Shown piece after piece: positions 60,909 to 64,000 of a stretch of 64,000 nucleotides of DNA. Location: the NCBI GenBank assembly GCA_026392455.1, contig JAPLCB010000010.1:310001-374000 (forward strand), read 5' to 3'. Both the position numbers and the translations under genes were made by a program. Source of the DNA: Propionibacteriales bacterium (GTDB lineage: Bacteria > Actinomycetota > Actinomycetes > Propionibacteriales > Nocardioidaceae). The notes beneath the pieces are model-generated. The model was not told the origin of the DNA, made no database searches, and saw nothing but the letters and a program-made list of their open reading frames with translations. The first letter of the stretch is position 1, and the number at the start of each line of letters is the position of its first letter.

Positions 60909-63900
60909 ATGGCCAACGGCTCCGACGACAATTTCGTCCACCTGCACGTGCACACCGAGTACTCGATGCTCGACGGTGCCGCGCGTCTGCAGAAGATGGC
61001 CGAGCGCACGGCCGAGCTCGGGATGCCGGCGATCGCGATGACCGATCACGGCAACGTCTTCGGGGCCTACGAGTTCTACAAGAAGGCCCGTGACGCCGGG
61101 GTCAAGCCGATCATCGGCATCGAGGCCTACTTCGCGCCGAACATCTCCCGGTTCGAGAAGAAGGGCGTCAACTTCTACGACGGCGGTCCCGACGACGTCT
61201 CGGCCCGCGGCGCCTACACCCACATGACGCTGCTCTCGGAGTCGACCGAGGGGATGCACAACCTCTTCCGGCTCACCACGGGGGCCTGGCGAGACGGGTT
61301 CTTCAAGCACCCCCGGATGGACCGCGAGCTTCTCGCGGCGCACGGCAAGGGCATCATCGGCACCACCGGGTGCCCGTCGGGTGAGATCCAGGTCCACCTG
61401 CGTTACGGGAACTACGAGGCCGCCCGGCAGACGGCTGCGGACTTCCAGGACATCCTCGGTCGCGAGAACTACTTCCTCGAGCTCATGGACCACGGCCTGG
61501 ACATCGAGAACCGGGTCCGGGCCGACCTGCTGAAGCTCGGTCGTGACCTCGGGATCCCGTTGATCGCGACCAACGACTCGCACTACGTCAACCAGGCCGA
61601 CGCGAAGTCCCAGGAGCACCTGCTCTGCATCAACTCCGGCAGCACGATGGACATCCCGGCCGGTGACGGTCCGGGGCAGCGCTTCGCCTTCAGCGGTGAC
61701 GGCTACTACATCAAGTCGCCGGCCGAGATGCGGGCGCTCTGGGTCGACAAGTACGACCTCCGCGAGGCGTGCGACAACACCCTGCTGATCGCCGAGCGCT
61801 GCGACGTGGCGTTCACCGAGGGCAACGGCACCTTCATGCCACGGTTCCCCTGTCCGCCGGGGGAGGACGAGACCTCCTGGCTGATCAAGGAGGTCGAGAA
61901 GGGACTGCAGTACCGCTACCCGAACGGGATCTCCGACGCGGTCCGCAAGCAGGCCGACTTCGAGGTCGGGGTCATCACCCAGATGGGTTTTCCCGGCTAC
62001 TTCCTGGTCGTCGCGGACTTCATCAACTGGGCCAAGGACAACGGCATCCGGGTCGGTCCTGGCCGCGGCTCCGGCGCCGGTTCGATGGTCGCGTACGCCA
62101 TGCGGATCACCGACCTCGACCCCCTGGTTCACGGCCTGATCTTCGAGCGCTTCCTGAACCCTGACCGGATCTCGATGCCCGACTTCGACATCGACTTCGA
62201 CGAGCGCCGTCGCGGCGAGGTGATCCGCTACGTCACCGAGAAGTACGGCGAGGACCGGGTCTCGATGATCGTCACCTACGGCACCATCAAGGCCAAGCAG
62301 GCGGTCAAGGACTCCTCGCGGATCCTGGGCTACCCGTTCGCGATGGGCGACAAGATCACCAAGGCGATGCCGGCCGCGGTGATGGGCAAGGACGTCCCGC
62401 TCCAGGAGATCTTCGACCCCGAGCACAAGCGCTTCGGCGAGGGCGGCGAGTTCCGGGCCCTGTACGACGGCGACGGCGACGTCAAGCGGGTCGTCGACAC
62501 CGCCATCGGCATCGAGGGCCTCAAGCGCCAGTGGGGCGTTCACGCGGCCGGCGTGATCATGTCCAGCGAGCCGCTGATCGACGTGATCCCGCTGCTCAAG
62601 CGGCCCGCCGACGGCACCATGATCACCCAGTTCGACTACCCGACCTGTGAGGCCCTCGGGCTGATCAAGATGGACTTCCTCGGGCTGCGGAACCTCACCG
62701 TGCTCGACGACGCCGTCAAGAACATCAAGGCCAACCGGGACGTCGACGTGGTCCTGGAGGAGCTCGAGCTCACCGACCCGGCGACGTACGAGCTCCTCCA
62801 GCGCGGTGACACCCTGGGGGTCTTCCAGCTCGACGGCGGTCCGATGCGGGCCCTGCTGCGCTCGATGAAACCCGACCAGTTCGAGGACATCTCCGCCGTC
62901 GGTGCTCTTTACCGCCCGGGCCCGATGGGTGCGGACTCGCACAACAAGTACGCCCGCCGCAAGACCGGCCGGGAACCGGTCGAGGCGATCCACCCCGAGC
63001 TGGCCGACGCACTGCAGGACCTGCTGGGCGAGACCTACGGGTTGATCGTCTACCAGGAGCAGGTGATGGCGATCGCCCAGAAGCTCGCCGGGTACACCCT
63101 GGGCGAGGCCGACATCCTGCGGCGCGCGATGGGCAAGAAGAAGAAGTCCGAGCTGGACAAGCAGTTCGAGACCTTCTCGGGCGGGATGACCGAGCGCGGT
63201 TACTCGATGGACGCGGTCAACACGCTCTGGGCGATCCTGCTGCCGTTCTCCGACTACGCGTTCAACAAGGCTCACTCGGCGGCCTACGGGGTGGTGTCGT
63301 ACTACACCGCTTTCCTCAAGGCGAACTATCCCGCCGAGTACATGTCCGCGCTCCTGACCTCGGTCAAGGACGACAAGGACAAGATGGCGATCTACCTCAA
63401 CGAGTGCCGACGGATGAAGATCCAGGTGCTGCCCCCGGACGTCAACGAGTCCTCCGCGAACTTCACCCCGGTCGGCAACGACATCAGGTTCGGGCTCGGT
63501 GCCATCCGGAACGTCGGCCACAACGTCGTGGACGGGGTCGTCGCGGCGCGCTCCGAGAAAGGGCGCTACACCGACTTCAACGACTTCATGGACAAGGTTC
63601 CCGCCGTCGTCTGCAACAAGCGGGTGCTGGAGTCGTTGATCAAGTCTGGCGCCTTCGACGACATGAAGCACAAGCGCCGGGCGCTGGTGGCCATCCACGA
63701 GGCCGCGGTCGACCAGTACGTCGACATCAAGAAGAACGAAGCGATCGGGCAGGACTCCCTCTTCGCGGGCATGGACGGCGACGGCGACGACATCGGTTTT
63801 GGGGTGACGGTCGCGGTGCCCGAGATCGAGGAGTGGGACAAGACCACCCTCCTCGGCCACGAGCGGGAGATGCTGGGCCTGTACGTGTCCGACCACCCGC

Positions 63901-64000
63901 TGCACGGCCTGGAGCACGTCCTGGCGGCCTCGAGCGACTGCACCATCGGCCAGCTGATGCTCGACGAGGAACGCGCCGACAACTCCACGGTCAGCGTGTC
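60909..64000 (+). CDS. dnaE: DNA polymerase III subunit alpha (partial, 5' part)
   Basis: The first 1030 codons of the replicative polymerase; about 150 more lie outside. N-terminal PHP domain (HLHVHTEYSMLDGA, MTDHGNVFGAYEFY), which provides proofreading in actinobacterial DnaE1. Family C palm with PDFDIDFDERRRGEV (two catalytic Asp) and GPGRGSGAGS; VHAAGVI; KHSAAYG-like NKAHSAAYGVVSY; and a helix-hairpin-helix region. N-terminal tail is short (MANGSDDNF). The PHP-type start and lack of an ImuB neighbour indicate DnaE1, not DnaE2. Confidence 0.96.
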   Translation, partial: MANGSDDNFVHLHVHTEYSMLDGAARLQKMAERTAELGMPAIAMTDHGNVFGAYEFYKKARDAGVKPIIGIEAYFAPNISRFEKKGVNFYDGGPDDVSARGAYTHMTLLSESTEGMHNLFRLTTGAWRDGFFKHPRMDRELLAAHGKGIIGTTGCPSGEIQVHLRYGNYEAARQTAADFQDILGRENYFLELMDHGLDIENRVRADLLKLGRDLGIPLIATNDSHYVNQADAKSQEHLLCINSGSTMDIPAGDGPGQRFAFSGDGYYIKSPAEMRALWVDKYDLREACDNTLLIAERCDVAFTEGNGTFMPRFPCPPGEDETSWLIKEVEKGLQYRYPNGISDAVRKQADFEVGVITQMGFPGYFLVVADFINWAKDNGIRVGPGRGSGAGSMVAYAMRITDLDPLVHGLIFERFLNPDRISMPDFDIDFDERRRGEVIRYVTEKYGEDRVSMIVTYGTIKAKQAVKDSSRILGYPFAMGDKITKAMPAAVMGKDVPLQEIFDPEHKRFGEGGEFRALYDGDGDVKRVVDTAIGIEGLKRQWGVHAAGVIMSSEPLIDVIPLLKRPADGTMITQFDYPTCEALGLIKMDFLGLRNLTVLDDAVKNIKANRDVDVVLEELELTDPATYELLQRGDTLGVFQLDGGPMRALLRSMKPDQFEDISAVGALYRPGPMGADSHNKYARRKTGREPVEAIHPELADALQDLLGETYGLIVYQEQVMAIAQKLAGYTLGEADILRRAMGKKKKSELDKQFETFSGGMTERGYSMDAVNTLWAILLPFSDYAFNKAHSAAYGVVSYYTAFLKANYPAEYMSALLTSVKDDKDKMAIYLNECRRMKIQVLPPDVNESSANFTPVGNDIRFGLGAIRNVGHNVVDGVVAARSEKGRYTDFNDFMDKVPAVVCNKRVLESLIKSGAFDDMKHKRRALVAIHEAAVDQYVDIKKNEAIGQDSLFAGMDGDGDDIGFGVTVAVPEIEEWDKTTLLGHEREMLGLYVSDHPLHGLEHVLAASSDCTIGQLMLDEERADNSTVSV

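Noticed and set aside
59187-63917. Very long minus-strand open frame (over 1500 codons) opposite the fusion gene, htpX and dnaE
   Set aside because: It is antisense to three genes with clear families. Its composition (Arg, Asp, Val and Gly repeats) is that of a GC-rich shadow frame and it shows no domain.
1-64000. Mobile elements, prophage, tRNA or rRNA genes
   Set aside because: No transposase, integrase, attachment repeat, CCA-ended cloverleaf or rRNA-like stretch was recognised; the whole window reads as core chromosome with even base composition. tRNAscan and ISfinder searches would be decisive.

Overview
The window is high-GC, densely packed, core chromosomal DNA from an actinobacterium. 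Gene content and order point to the Propionibacteriales, probably Nocardioides or a close relative. This placement is inferred from synteny and protein style (Wag31-type DivIVA, PknL/Rv2175c pair, class II DAHP synthase, type 2 IleRS with a T-box leader); no 16S gene is present. I found no tRNA, rRNA, insertion sequence, prophage or CRISPR array.

Layout. 1-7.5 kb: the 3' end of ftsK, a membrane HTH protein, rimO, pgsA, a reversed GH15 glycosidase, a CinA C-domain protein and a coiled-coil protein. 7.5-12.7 kb: glycerol kinase, a PPi-type-looking phosphofructokinase, an amino-acid permease and a quinone-reductase-like enzyme. 12.7-22.3 kb matches the mycobacterial aroG-pknL-Rv2175c-idsA-metF neighbourhood: two unrelated-class DAHP synthases facing each other across a 32-nt inverted repeat cluster, endonuclease IV, PASTA kinase PknL, its Rv2175c-like partner, a secreted barnase-like RNase with a barstar, a prenyl diphosphate synthase and MTHF reductase. 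22.3-25.9 kb: a CrtI-like oxidoreductase, DUF4126, a PPOX flavoprotein, an ArsC-like protein and a YbaK-like protein. 25.9-29.5 kb: a perfect LexA box heads DUF6504, a HEPN protein, a methyltransferase and dinB, followed by DUF3040. 29.5-34 kb: a reversed MoxR-DUF58-transglutaminase operon.

34-52.9 kb is the complete division and cell wall (dcw) cluster: mraZ, a small membrane protein, rsmH, ftsL, ftsI, murE, murF, mraY, murD, ftsW, murG, murC, ftsQ, ftsZ, pgeF, yggS, sepF, yggT and divIVA. Many genes overlap by an ATGA, GTGA or TTGA junction. These genes build lipid II, polymerise it at the septum and place the Z ring and polar growth machinery. A strong bidirectional terminator separates divIVA from convergent ileS. 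ileS carries a T-box leader whose alternative pairings can be read from the sequence. The end of the window holds a histone-H1-tailed TraR/DksA protein, lspA, an RluA-type pseudouridine synthase, a GNAT-chorismate mutase fusion, htpX and the first 1030 codons of dnaE.

Most of the window is conserved housekeeping DNA. I do not see a clearly new defence or mobile system. The most unusual items are the GNAT-chorismate mutase fusion, the GTHH signature in IleRS, the LexA-box HEPN/dinB cassette, the Asp104/Lys124 phosphofructokinase, the 32-nt inverted repeat cluster and the (AAPAKK)n DksA-like protein.
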